Shown: positions 25,881-35,201 of the stretch, piece after piece
How positions within the stretch are numbered: position 1 is the first letter of the stretch
Layout: each line of letters opens with the position of its first letter
Source: an uncultured Oscillospiraceae bacterium
GTDB lineage: Bacteria > Bacillota > Clostridia > Oscillospirales > Oscillospiraceae
Direction of reading: 5' to 3'
DNA length: 64,000 nucleotides
Assembly: GCA_947632175.1 (NCBI GenBank)
Contig: CANROC010000002.1
Coordinates: 62,001-126,000 of the forward strand
Made by a program: the position numbers and the translations under genes
The notes under the pieces: generated by a model
Databases searched by the model: none
Told to the model about the DNA's origin: nothing
Seen by the model: the letters and a program-made list of their open reading frames with translations, nothing else

Positions 25881-28800
25881 TTATGCCCCGGCATTGCCGT
25901 CCGTTTGACCGGAGGCTTCTCCGTCTTCCGTGTCGTCCTCCTTGTCCTTCTCGGCGGCTTTCTCCGCTTCCTCCCTGGCCTTGTCGATGCTGGCCTGCTT
26001 CAGGGAGGCAAAGGGTCCCGGGAACCAGTTGAACTCCCTGGCCATCCATCCGCCGGACATATCGTTCAGCTCGTTGAAGGTGCGCGTATAGGCCGCTATG
26101 GTCTGATAAAGCGAGGCAACGCTGTCGCTCACCGCGCACTGGGCGGTATAAAGCTCCGCCTTCTCCACCTCGCCTCTGGAGTAGCTTTCGGTGATCCGCT
26201 CCAGGGACCTCTTGTTCTTCTCCAGCGCGCTGAGCCCCTGGTCCACATTGTCATAGGCGATGGTCAGGTCCAGGAGCTTGACCTTCACGTCCACCAGAAG
26301 CTGGTCCGCATCCACATCGTCATCGTCCGCGGCCAGGTCCTTGGCGTACTGCAGCGCATAGGCATAGAGTCGATCCACGTTGATCAAGCTTGTGTTCACC
26401 GCCAGAAGAACATCGGACAGGTCCAGCCCCTCGATGCTCCTTCCGGTCAGCTTCACCACGGTAATGTCGGCCTTTTTGAGCATGATGTTGTACTGGTAGA
26501 GCTGATGGTCTATGGTGTCCAGACTGTCCTGGAGCTCATCGACCGCCTCATCGGTGCTCAGCCCCTTGTCCCGCTGGGCCTTCTGCTCCTCCAGCATCGA
26601 AACCCGCAGGGGACGCGCCGCGTTCAGAGACTTGATTGCCTGGTTATAGGTGTAGGCGTCGATGAGGGCCTCCATCAGGGACTTCGCCTGATCCATGTCC
26701 TTCACCGCTCTCAGAAGTGCCGCCACATCCGCTTTATTGGTGCTCCCCGAGGTCCCCCCTCCGCCTGAGGGGTTGTTGCCGGATTGCCCACCGCCGGAGG
26801 GGTCGTTGCCGGACTGTTCACCGCCTGAGGGATTAGTCCCCGACTGACCACCGCCCGAGGGGTCATTTCCGGACTGACCGCCACCTGAGGGGTCGTTCCC
26901 CGACTGACCACCGCCCGAGGGGTCGTTCCCGGATTGTCCTCCGCCGGAGGGGTCGTTTCCCGACTGGCCACCGCCTGAGGGGTCGTTCCCGGATTGTCCT
27001 CCCCCTGAGGGATCATTTCCCGACTGACCGCCGCCCGAGGGGTCGTTCCCCGACTGACCACCGCCCGAGGGATCGTTCCCGGATTGTCCTCCGCCGGAGG
27101 GATCAGTTCCGGACTGACCACCACCAGAGGGGTCCGTCCCGGATTGCCCTCCGCCTGAGGGATCAGTCCCCGACTGACCACCGCCCGAGGGATCGTTTCC
27201 GGACTGACCGCCTCCTGAGGGATCGTTCCCGGATTGTCCTCCCCCTGAGGGGTCGTTTCCCGATTGACCACCGCCGGACGGGTCGTTGCCGGATTGACCA
27301 CCACCGGAGGGATCAGTGCCCGACTGTCCACCACCAGAGGGATCAGTTCCGGACTGACCCCCGCCTGAGGGGTCGTTGCCGGACTGACCGCCGCCTGAGG
27401 GGTCGTTTCCCGATTGCCCACCACCAGATGGGTCGTTTCCGGATTGCCCTCCCCCTGAGGGATCAGTCCCCGACTGACCCCCGCCTGAGGGATCAGTTCC
27501 GGACTGACCCCCGCCTGAGGGGTCGTTTCCGGATTGCCCTCCCCCTGAGGGATCAGTCCCCGACTGACCCCCGCCTGAGGGATCAGTCCCGGACTGACCC
27601 CCACCCGAGGGGTCGTTTCCGGATTGCCCTCCTCCTGAGGGATCAGTCCCCGACTGCCCACCACCTGAGGGGTCGTTTCCCGACTGACCACCGCCGGACG
27701 GGTCAGTTCCTGACTGTCCACCTCCTGATGGGTCCGTCCCGGACTGACCTCCACCTGAGGGATCAGTCCCCGACTGACCTCCACCTGAAGGATCAGTCCC
27801 CGACTGACCGCCTCCTGAGGGATCAGTTCCGGACTGTCCCCCGCCCGAGGGGTCCGTCCCGGACTGACCGCCACCTGAGGGATCAGTTCCGGACTGTCCA
27901 CCTCCTGATGGGTCCGTCCCGGACATGCCGGCTGTGACCCTGTCCAGGTCCGCAAGCAGCTGGTCCAGCTGCTCCTGGGCCTGGGAGATGGCCTCGTCCA
28001 CCGTAGAGGTCTCCGGCGCGTCGGTACCGCCCACCCGAGCCCAGACGATCCCAAAGGGGACGGTGTCCTCCTCCTGGGCGATTAGGGCAAGGTTATAGTC
28101 TTCAAAAAAAGCCACGGTCTGGGACCAATTCCCATCGGCGCCGCCGTCGGGCTTGAAAATGCCGCCCCACGTCCGGTCCAGGCGTATGAATCCCTCCCGG
28201 TCCTCCACGGCCCAGTTCTCGGTCTCTTCCCTGGTACCCCAGGGGATCAGCTGGGAGTGGATGCTGTTGGCGGAGGGGAAAAACCAGATCCGGTAGGCGC
28301 TGGAATCGCCCTCATCGGAGCGGAAGGTACACAGGACCATCAGGCCCAGGTCCTCGTTGGTCATCAAAAATCCGCCGCCGTCGCGCTCCGTCTCGGTGAC
28401 GCTGGCCTGGGCAAAGGCTTCCCGCAGCTCGTTGGCGGTGAGGGTCAACAGCCAGGCCCCATCGATGCTGCCCTGGTCCATAGAGCCCTGATAGACGATC
28501 TTTCCGTTCTCGGCGTAAACGGCGCCGAAGCCGTCGGGCGTCAGGTCCGCGGCGCTGCCCTCATACCAGAGGCGCCCGTTTTTATACCACTCGATCATGC
28601 CGTCGCCCACGCCGTCGGTGAAAGTGGACACGATCTTATCCCCGTTTTCCAGGGTCACCGTGCCCTCGCCGGCAGGCTCGCCGCCGGCATAACCGCCGGA
28701 GTAAGCCACGGAGCCGTCTTCCCGGTACTCGGTGCCCTCGCCGTCATATGCGCCGCCTGCAAAGCTGCCCTTGTATTCCACGGTTCCGTCCGGGAAAAAG

Positions 28801-29678
28801 AGCTTGCCCTCTCCGCTGAACTCTCCCTCGGAGAAGTCTCCCTCGTACCGCTTGACGCCGTCCTCATAGAGGGTCCCGGTGCCCTCCGGAACTCCGGCGG
28901 AGAAGGTGCCCTTATAGACGGGCTTTCCGTCCTCGTATGTGATCCCGTTGCCCTCGTAGACGCCCTCGTGGAACTGGCCCTCATAGATGAGCGAGCCCTC
29001 GCTGAAAAGCTTTCCGGTGCCCTCGTAGACGCCCTCCTCGAAGCGCCCCTGATAAAGGGGCAGGCCGTCCTCGTAAAGCGTCCCGCTCCCATGGTACTTC
29101 CCCTGTTCGAAGCTGCCCTCGTAGACGAGGACGCCCGAGGCGTAGACCTTGCCGGAGCCGGTCCTCACGCCGTCCACGAAGGTGCCCTCAAATTCCAGAA
29201 GCCCATCCTCATCGTACTCCTTGCCCTGGCCCTGCAAAAGGCCATCCTCCAGCTTGCCGGCGTAGAGCGGCTTTTTCTTGGACTTGTCGGAGTAGACGAT
29301 GACCTTGCCGGTCCAGTCCTCCACGCGGTCGTCCCGCACGTAGAATTTCGCCGTCAAAAAGTGGCTCAGGATAAAGGGCCATACCACAAGGTAGCAAAGG
29401 GCCCCTACGATCACAAGGCCGATGACGAGGTAGATGATGAAGGATTTCGAGATAAATAGTCGCTGTGTCTCTATGTAATCCTCACGCTTCGTGGGCTTCT
29501 TCACCGCCGCCGCGGCCCCCTGGAAGGAGGCGTTGGCCACCTTTGTGGCGTTGCGGGAGAAATTTGTCAGCTGCTTGATGCGGGCGATGCCTCCCGCGAG
29601 CCTTCTGCTGAAGAAGGCCTTGATCGTCCTGAAAAAGATTCCGAAGGAATCAAGAAGCTTTCTTATTAAGTAGTCCAT
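25881..29678 (-). CDS. MORN-repeat membrane protein with decapeptide repeat spacer and TolC-like coiled C-terminus
   Basis: This 1265-residue chimeric protein has a basic amphipathic N-terminus (1-75), one membrane helix (about 79-105), and then about a dozen MORN-type repeats (about 125-410; YEGSF..G.Y.G.GTLYEDG pattern). A globular domain (about 430-580) precedes about 39 copies of a GTDPSGGGQS/GNDPSGGGQS decapeptide (about 585-974). The ~230-residue helical tail resembles TolC-type coiled hairpins (DLTIAYDNVDQGLSALEKNKRSL region, then SYSRGEVEKAEL). MORN repeats often bind membranes or proteins. It may tether the injection system to, or space it from, the envelope. The DNA repeat makes length variation likely. 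GGAGGG lies upstream of the ATG. Confidence 0.8.
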   Translation of the reverse strand: MDYLIRKLLDSFGIFFRTIKAFFSRRLAGGIARIKQLTNFSRNATKVANASFQGAAAAVKKPTKREDYIETQRLFISKSFIIYLVIGLVIVGALCYLVVWPFILSHFLTAKFYVRDDRVEDWTGKVIVYSDKSKKKPLYAGKLEDGLLQGQGKEYDEDGLLEFEGTFVDGVRTGSGKVYASGVLVYEGSFEQGKYHGSGTLYEDGLPLYQGRFEEGVYEGTGKLFSEGSLIYEGQFHEGVYEGNGITYEDGKPVYKGTFSAGVPEGTGTLYEDGVKRYEGDFSEGEFSGEGKLFFPDGTVEYKGSFAGGAYDGEGTEYREDGSVAYSGGYAGGEPAGEGTVTLENGDKIVSTFTDGVGDGMIEWYKNGRLWYEGSAADLTPDGFGAVYAENGKIVYQGSMDQGSIDGAWLLTLTANELREAFAQASVTETERDGGGFLMTNEDLGLMVLCTFRSDEGDSSAYRIWFFPSANSIHSQLIPWGTREETENWAVEDREGFIRLDRTWGGIFKPDGGADGNWSQTVAFFEDYNLALIAQEEDTVPFGIVWARVGGTDAPETSTVDEAISQAQEQLDQLLADLDRVTAGMSGTDPSGGGQSGTDPSGGGQSGTDPSGGGQSGTDPSGGGQSGTDPSGGGQSGTDPSGGGQSGTDPSGGGQSGTDPSGGGQSGNDPSGGGQSGTDPSGGGQSGNDPSGGGQSGTDPSGGGQSGTDPSGGGQSGNDPSGGGQSGTDPSGGGQSGTDPSGGGQSGNDPSGGGQSGNDPSGGGQSGNDPSGGGQSGTDPSGGGQSGTDPSGGGQSGNDPSGGGQSGNDPSGGGQSGNDPSGGGQSGNDPSGGGQSGTDPSGGGQSGTDPSGGGQSGTDPSGGGQSGNDPSGGGQSGNDPSGGGQSGNDPSGGGQSGNDPSGGGQSGNDPSGGGQSGNDPSGGGQSGNDPSGGGQSGNDPSGGGQSGTNPSGGEQSGNDPSGGGQSGNNPSGGGGTSGSTNKADVAALLRAVKDMDQAKSLMEALIDAYTYNQAIKSLNAARPLRVSMLEEQKAQRDKGLSTDEAVDELQDSLDTIDHQLYQYNIMLKKADITVVKLTGRSIEGLDLSDVLLAVNTSLINVDRLYAYALQYAKDLAADDDDVDADQLLVDVKVKLLDLTIAYDNVDQGLSALEKNKRSLERITESYSRGEVEKAELYTAQCAVSDSVASLYQTIAAYTRTFNELNDMSGGWMAREFNWFPGPFASLKQASIDKAREEAEKAAEKDKEDDTEDGEASGQTDGNAGA
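26755..27921 (-). repeat. 30-bp coding minisatellite (about 39 units)
   Basis: Tandem 30-bp units encode G-T/N-D-P-S-G-G-G-Q-S inside the MORN protein. Third-codon positions vary between units while the peptide stays nearly constant, so selection acts on the protein. Only the last few units (toward 26755) show amino-acid drift (TNPSGGEQ, NNPSGGGG). Confidence 0.95.
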
Positions 29679-29733
29679 TCACTGCCCTCCATGCCGCGCC
29701 TGCGCGGCCTGACAAAACAATCCGGAAGCGTTG

Positions 29734-30021
29734 TCACCTTTGGAGAATGACTAAAATCAGCGTCACCACCATGGCAATAACGACCGAGACGCCGACGCAC
29801 TTTTTCGTAAGCTTCCTGTAATAGTCCTCGGCCCGGTATATGACCTGCACCGGGGAGAGACGCCGGTACCCATCCAGGGCCGGATGCTCCTCGGGCGCCT
29901 TTGTGGGGACCGTGGCGCCGGAGGCCTCATAGGACCCCTCCTCGGACCCGACCAGAGCGGATACGCGCTCCACAAGGCTCTTTTCCTGCGCGTTCACCGT
30001 CGGGACAGTCGTCTTGCTCAT
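29734..30021 (-). CDS. Small tail-anchored membrane protein of unknown function
   Basis: This 95-residue protein has a soluble N-terminal ~70 residues and one C-terminal membrane helix (about 73-93, VGVSVVIAMVVTLILVILQ) ending in Arg, the layout of a tail-anchored protein. AGGAGAGG lies 3-10 nt upstream of the ATG at 30021. It sits between the cyclase-like membrane protein and the MORN membrane protein, so it may join a membrane complex with them. No family was recognised. Confidence 0.75.
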   Translation of the reverse strand: MSKTTVPTVNAQEKSLVERVSALVGSEEGSYEASGATVPTKAPEEHPALDGYRRLSPVQVIYRAEDYYRKLTKKCVGVSVVIAMVVTLILVILQR

Positions 30022-30034
30022 ATAACCTCTCCTT

Positions 30035-32644
30035 TCACAGCCCCGCGTCCAAACTGGGCTTGGCGTTTTCCTCCTTCTCCATCCTGTCGGCGAGATAGAG
30101 GTAGAATCTGGCGCAGCCATCGCCGGAGCTCCTGCGCACGAGGCTCAGAAAGACGCTCTTGGCCTTCTGGTAGTCCCCGGCGTAGAAGGCGTAAATGCCG
30201 TCGGCGAAGGTCTCCAGCGTCTGCTCCTTGAACTTGCGGCTCTCGTAAGGGTCGCCGTCAAAGATCTCATAGGTCCGGATGGGCAGGCTCCCGGCGGAGC
30301 ACTTGCCGATATACCGGGACGAGTAGCCCTCCGCCTTTGCCGCGACGGCCTCCGTGCAAAGGATCGTGGCGTCCAGGCGCCGGCACAGCTCCATGAGCCG
30401 CCGCGCCTCGGTAAAGGCGGCGGAGATGGACGTGGGCTCGATCTGGTGCTCGTCCCCCACCACGCCCAGCATCACGGCCCCCTCGTCCAGGGTGATCCTG
30501 GCCGAGACGCGCGGCCGCTCCTCGGCCTCCCGCTCCCGGTTGATCTCCAGGATCTCCTGCTGGATGGCCACGGCCGCGCTGACCGCCGAGGCGCTGCCCT
30601 CTTCAAACACGGCGTCAAAGCCGTCGTAGGCGAAGTTGAACACCGCCCCGCCCCGGCCGGTGACGATGGTCGCCGTGCGCTCGATGGTCTCGTTCACGTT
30701 GTCGAAAAGGCCCCTCCCGCTTTTCTCGTAGGTCTCCTCCGGGAAGTGGAAAGAGAAGCGCATGGTGGCCAGATTTCTCGTAACAAACGTCTTTTTGTCC
30801 ACCTCGTAGATGGAATGCTTGCCCAAAAGCAGCAGGACCCGCTCCGGCACAAAGCGCCTGTAAGAGGCCTCCAGCCTGCGGTGCTCCTCCTCCCGGTCGC
30901 TCATGGCTTTGGTGAGGACCGTCAGATCCTCGCCCAGGCTCGTAAGCTCGTCGCCGCTGTCGATGCGGACCGCCACGTCCCGCTCTCCCCGGATGAGCTT
31001 CTCCATGCCGCGCATGAGCCTTCTGAGCCCGCCGGTGACGGTGAGCAGGGCCGACAGCGCCAGCACCGTCAGCAAAGCGCCAAGGCAGGCCAGCGCGATG
31101 GTCGTCCAGTTCGCGTCCTCGAGGCACTTCCGCACAAGCCTCTCCCCGCCAACGTCCAACATGAGAAGCTTCCCGTTCACATTTTGCGCGTAAAGGAACC
31201 GGCAGTCCGGACCGGTCCCGACGGCGCGGAAGGAGGAACCGTTTTCGACGGCCTCCTCGGCCATTTCGGCGTCAAAGCCCTGGTAGAGCTCGGCCCTCAC
31301 GCCCTTCGGCAGTCCTCCGCCATTCTCAAGTCTCCAATTCTCCTCATCGAAGCCGGCCAGCGCCCCGCGGGCGTCCCGGAAAAGACCGTCCCCGGCGGCG
31401 GAAAGGCCCCTGGCCGCCAAAGCCGGCAGATCGGCCGTCCCGCACTCGCCCTCCTTGAGCTCCACGGCGGCGCTCATCATATTGAGGGCCTCCCGCTCCG
31501 CCGCGGACCTTGCGAAAGCCGGTACGGCCACGTGGGCAAACGCCGCCACGGACAGCGCGGCCACAGCGGTCAGCATCAGTCCCCACCGCAGCAGCAGCGG
31601 CAGGCGCGAGCGCCTCTGCACGCACACCACGTACCAGATCACCGCCGTCAGCGCCAGGGCCCCCAGGGCCATTGCCGCCAGGATCAGCGCGGACTGTGTG
31701 GCGGAGCGGTGGAGCATGGCCGTAAGGTCGGTCACGGCGCTCCCCCGGTCCATGACGAGCCGGCTGCCGTCCAGCAGTACCGCGACGCCGCCGCTCCTGG
31801 TCACCAGCAGATCCGTGCAGTCATCCATGTCATAGCGATTTTTTTCCAGGGAAATGTAGGAATATGGCTGCCAGTTTGCAAAGTCCGCATAAAACACGTT
31901 TAGACCCGCACCGTCCACGTAATAAACGCCGATGCCGGCCTCATCCAATTGTGTGATCATTTCGCCCTCGGTGAGGGGAAGCGCCTCCCGGTCCGTCCTG
32001 ACAAGGCCCGCGTCCGTCACCAGCACCCATACGTCGCCGTTCAAGTCCTTGGCGTTGCGCAGTCCCCGCTGGCTGACGGTCCCATCGTCCAGCAATCCGC
32101 TCTCCTCTCCGCGGTGATAGAAATGGGCCTCGTTCCCTGTGAGCACCGCGAAGCTCACCCGGTCCGTTGTACCTGTGAACTCTGAAAGCCTCACGCTGTC
32201 CGTCTGCTCGCTTATGCTCCCGCCGGACCCCGGCACGCTCAACAAAAACTCCGCGCTTTTTCCGTTGGCTGAGAATCGATAGAGCTTCAGGCTCACCGGC
32301 GACTCGCCCAGATCGTAGAGCCCCAGATAGAAGCTCCCGTCCGGCGCGGGATAAAAGGCCGCCGGCACCGTGTCCTCCGGCAGCGCGTCCTCCGAAAGCT
32401 CGATGAAGTCCCGCCTTTTGCCTGTCTCCGAACCCCGGACGATCACGTATCGTCCGTCCTGCTGTCCCAACACGTACAGATCCCCGGCGGTATCGGAGCC
32501 CAGCAGGCTGTACCGGCCGTCTCCCACACCGCGGGCCAGGACCGACACGCAGTCCGTCACCGTGTCCCAGGCCGCAAGGCCAAGTCCCGTGATCATCAGG
32601 ACCAAAATCAGCAGGAATATCCCCGCTTTTCGCAACCGAGCCAA
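30035..32644 (-). CDS. Membrane HAMP protein with degenerate adenylate/guanylate cyclase homology domain
   Basis: This protein of about 869 residues has a signal-anchor helix, a ~300-residue external domain that reads like a beta-propeller, two helices (about 320-385), a second external domain, another helix (about 525-550) and HAMP. A cyclase homology domain (about 625-800) starts after FVPERVLLLLGK. The GGAVFNFAYDGFDAVFE block matches class III cyclases, but the first metal-binding Asp position reads MRFSFHF, so catalysis is doubtful. A TPR-like tail follows. A TTG at 32644 has AGGAGG 8 nt upstream; an alternative GTG lies 3 codons earlier, overlapping the previous stop. Likely role: a sensory or scaffold component (inference). 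Confidence 0.75.
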   Translation of the reverse strand: MARLRKAGIFLLILVLMITGLGLAAWDTVTDCVSVLARGVGDGRYSLLGSDTAGDLYVLGQQDGRYVIVRGSETGKRRDFIELSEDALPEDTVPAAFYPAPDGSFYLGLYDLGESPVSLKLYRFSANGKSAEFLLSVPGSGGSISEQTDSVRLSEFTGTTDRVSFAVLTGNEAHFYHRGEESGLLDDGTVSQRGLRNAKDLNGDVWVLVTDAGLVRTDREALPLTEGEMITQLDEAGIGVYYVDGAGLNVFYADFANWQPYSYISLEKNRYDMDDCTDLLVTRSGGVAVLLDGSRLVMDRGSAVTDLTAMLHRSATQSALILAAMALGALALTAVIWYVVCVQRRSRLPLLLRWGLMLTAVAALSVAAFAHVAVPAFARSAAEREALNMMSAAVELKEGECGTADLPALAARGLSAAGDGLFRDARGALAGFDEENWRLENGGGLPKGVRAELYQGFDAEMAEEAVENGSSFRAVGTGPDCRFLYAQNVNGKLLMLDVGGERLVRKCLEDANWTTIALACLGALLTVLALSALLTVTGGLRRLMRGMEKLIRGERDVAVRIDSGDELTSLGEDLTVLTKAMSDREEEHRRLEASYRRFVPERVLLLLGKHSIYEVDKKTFVTRNLATMRFSFHFPEETYEKSGRGLFDNVNETIERTATIVTGRGGAVFNFAYDGFDAVFEEGSASAVSAAVAIQQEILEINREREAEERPRVSARITLDEGAVMLGVVGDEHQIEPTSISAAFTEARRLMELCRRLDATILCTEAVAAKAEGYSSRYIGKCSAGSLPIRTYEIFDGDPYESRKFKEQTLETFADGIYAFYAGDYQKAKSVFLSLVRRSSGDGCARFYLYLADRMEKEENAKPSLDAGL

Positions 32645-32649
32645 TCCGC

Positions 32650-33384
32650 TCACCTCCTTTTGCCTTTACCGAGGCCCCATTTGATCCGGCCCCAGATCAA
32701 GGAGAACCAGCGCTTGAAAAAGCCCTTTTTCTCCAGCTTCTCGTATGCTTCTATAAGTCCCGTCCGGCGCTCCCGCCAGAAAGCGTAGAGCTGGACGATG
32801 CCTGGAAAGACGGTCCACTCCAGCTCGTTTACGACCTTCATCTCCTCAAAGGAGGACTTTGAGCGCCGGCGCAGGAGCTTTTTCACCTGGTCGCAGGCCA
32901 GGATCGCAAGCTCCCGGCCGGTCATATCCTCCAGAGGCAGGACGCGGAATCGGAGGGATATCCGCCGGCTGGCCGTATCCACCAGCACATTCTCCGACAG
33001 CATGGCCGCGCAGCTCACCTCCGGCGGCAGGTCCGCCATGGACAGCGCCTGATGCAAAAGCTGGTCTACGTACTCGATCCTGTCGCGCCAATCGTGGCTG
33101 TCGCCGATGTAGAAAACGTTGTCGATGGAGCGGCCCTCCCGGTCCCGGAACACCGTCACCAGCGTGCCGCCCTCCAGGAACATCTCGATGAAATCCGGGC
33201 AATGGCCCAGCTTATCGAAGCTCTGGATACAGCTCTTCAGCCGCTCCCCCTCGTACAGATTGAGAAGGCACGTGCGCCCCTCCCGGTCGAGGATATCCAC
33301 CGCCTGGGCACAGGCGTAATCGGGCTGCGCTGCCAGCACCCGGACTATTTTATACCGTTCGCGTACCAATAAAGCCTCGCCCAT
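32650..33384 (-). CDS. Possible pseudokinase-like protein in the eCIS locus
   Basis: This 244-residue cytoplasmic protein has an N-terminal RYKIVRVLA, then a strand CLLNLYEGERL that resembles a protein-kinase N-lobe, and a middle part (LSENVLVDTASRRISLRFRVLP) reminiscent of a catalytic-loop/DFG region without the HRD and DFG residues. A basic, Trp-rich C-terminal tail (about 215-244) could bind membrane. If kinase-derived, it is inactive; the similarity is faint and judged by eye. It is translationally coupled to the HAMP/cyclase-like gene, so the two probably act together. Confidence 0.5.
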   Translation of the reverse strand: MGEALLVRERYKIVRVLAAQPDYACAQAVDILDREGRTCLLNLYEGERLKSCIQSFDKLGHCPDFIEMFLEGGTLVTVFRDREGRSIDNVFYIGDSHDWRDRIEYVDQLLHQALSMADLPPEVSCAAMLSENVLVDTASRRISLRFRVLPLEDMTGRELAILACDQVKKLLRRRSKSSFEEMKVVNELEWTVFPGIVQLYAFWRERRTGLIEAYEKLEKKGFFKRWFSLIWGRIKWGLGKGKRR

Positions 33385-33422
33385 GGGTCCTCCCTCCGAT
33401 CCGACAGTTTATTTCTTTCGGC

Positions 33423-35201
33423 TTATTCCACGATGACGAACGCGCTGGCCGCCACCGTCTCGTCCGCGCCCGCCGTCGCCACGATCTCGTAGGTCCCCGG
33501 CAGCTCCGGCGCCTGATAGAGGCCGTTGTGGTCGATGACGCCGCCGTTCTCCTCCCGGACGCTCCAGCGCACGGATTTGTCCTCGCTCCCCACCACATCG
33601 GCGTGGAACTGGAGCTTCCCGCGGACCTCCAGCCGTGAAAATTCCGGCGTCACGGCGATGCTCACGCTGCGCTGAGAGAGGATGCGGCTGGTATCCCGCT
33701 CCGGCTTCTGGGCAAAGTAGTGTACACGAACGAGGTTGCCCTCCACGGTATCGTGGAGCCACAGTCCCACGCGCATGGTCCCCCGCTCCGGATAGACGAT
33801 CGCCGCCGCCTCGACCCAGGGGGGCGCGGCCTTGGACCCCTTGCCCCGGAAGACCTCGCTGTTCCCGCACAGGAGCGCCGTCTCCTCCCGATCCTTATCC
33901 ACAAACTCCAGGCTCAGCCGCACATCCACGGCCCCCGAGCCCAGCCCGTGGGCGATCTCCTCGGAGTAGGCCTTGGCGTTGACCCGAAGCCCTCCCGGAA
34001 GGGCGATGTCCACCGTCCCGTGGGCCACGGCGTAGTCGTACTGCTCGGGAGAGGGGATGCCGAAGTCCAGATGCAGACCGCCGGTGGAGGGCTGGTACAC
34101 CGCCTTCACATCGGGCCTCTGCCAATACTCCAGGCTCCGCACGGAGGTGGTGACCTCCAGGCCCGTGCCCTCGCGGCCGTGGGTCTCGGTCTCCCGCTCC
34201 ACGCTCTGACCAAAGGGCAGGGCCGTGACGCCGCCGATGAACACGCCTCCGTCGGACCGGATGAGTTCGAGCTTGGCAAGATAGATGGGTACGTCGCCGC
34301 CGGAGGTGTGGCGCTCCAGGCTGTCGAAGCGCCTGCGGTAGCTCCTGTACTCCTCCCTGTCCCGGCAAAGATACGCCGTGGCGGGGACGGTCAGGTAATT
34401 TTTATACCGGTGGCTCCCGATCTCCACGTTGAGCTCACAGCCGGAGGGGAAATACTGGCCCTCCACGCCGCTGAGCGACTTGGCCCGCAGGGGGAAGGAC
34501 AGTGTGTAGACGCACCGCTTCTCCTCCCGGCTCTCCTTGAAGGTCATGTTGAGGCGGCTGTTGTCGCTGACGATGAAGGTATTCTCGCCCTCCAGGCTCA
34601 GCTGGACCGGCGGCGTCTCGCCGTTTTTCACCACCAGGATGCTGGCCTCAAATTCCTCGCCGGAGACCACCGCCGCGGGGGCCGCCAGCACCAGCGTCAG
34701 CTCGTCGCTCTGATAGAGCACCGTGACGTTCTCCAGGCCCTGGGCCTCCAGGATCTCCTGATAGGCGGGGGCGTCCCCGCTCAGATAGAGCCTTGTCCCC
34801 TCACGGGTGAGGTCGAACTGCTGCTCCGCGCCCATCTGCGCCCCGGTGGCGTTCACCGGCTCCACGCCCTCCTCGGCGTAGGAAAGGCACAGATACGCGT
34901 CCTTCCTGTCGGACACCTGGTCCACGCCCTCCAGCATACGAAGCTTCCGGAACAGGATCTCCGGCACCACGATCTCACGGCCCCGGTAGTCGATGGCCAT
35001 GCCGCTCTCGATCATGAGGGTGGATTCATCGCTGGCGCTGACGCCCAGGCCGCAGACGACACCCGCGCCGGTGACCAGGCGGTTGAGCATGGAGCGCTTT
35101 TTGTTGTGGTAGGTCTGCTCCGTCTCAAAGTCCCTTACGGTCAGCAGCTTTCCGTAAAAATACCTGTTTCGCTCAAAGGTGGAAAAGTTGTGCTCATTCA
35201 T
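33423..35201 (-). CDS. eCIS baseplate- or fibre-associated protein with Ig-like C-terminus
   Basis: This 592-residue protein has an N-terminal domain (about 1-130) with the recognisable eCIS-locus pattern RNRYFYGKLLTVRDFE, then MLNRLVTGAGVVCGL. Long strand-rich middle regions follow, and a C-terminal Ig/BIG2-like domain (about 505-592, VRWSV..ENGGVIDHNGLYQAP). Proteins of this form lie after the tail protein I gene in many injection-system clusters and probably decorate the baseplate or act as fibres. It overlaps the tail protein I gene by 8 nt and has GGAGG 9 nt before its ATG. Confidence 0.75.
   Translation of the reverse strand: MNEHNFSTFERNRYFYGKLLTVRDFETEQTYHNKKRSMLNRLVTGAGVVCGLGVSASDESTLMIESGMAIDYRGREIVVPEILFRKLRMLEGVDQVSDRKDAYLCLSYAEEGVEPVNATGAQMGAEQQFDLTREGTRLYLSGDAPAYQEILEAQGLENVTVLYQSDELTLVLAAPAAVVSGEEFEASILVVKNGETPPVQLSLEGENTFIVSDNSRLNMTFKESREEKRCVYTLSFPLRAKSLSGVEGQYFPSGCELNVEIGSHRYKNYLTVPATAYLCRDREEYRSYRRRFDSLERHTSGGDVPIYLAKLELIRSDGGVFIGGVTALPFGQSVERETETHGREGTGLEVTTSVRSLEYWQRPDVKAVYQPSTGGLHLDFGIPSPEQYDYAVAHGTVDIALPGGLRVNAKAYSEEIAHGLGSGAVDVRLSLEFVDKDREETALLCGNSEVFRGKGSKAAPPWVEAAAIVYPERGTMRVGLWLHDTVEGNLVRVHYFAQKPERDTSRILSQRSVSIAVTPEFSRLEVRGKLQFHADVVGSEDKSVRWSVREENGGVIDHNGLYQAPELPGTYEIVATAGADETVAASAFVIVE

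Noticed and set aside
26755-27921. CRISPR array
   Set aside because: Units are contiguous 30-bp coding repeats without unique spacers.
26711-28054. 447-codon alternative frame through the minisatellite
   Set aside because: A 30-bp repeat keeps all frames open; only the GxDPSGGGQS frame joins folded domains on both sides and shows peptide conservation.
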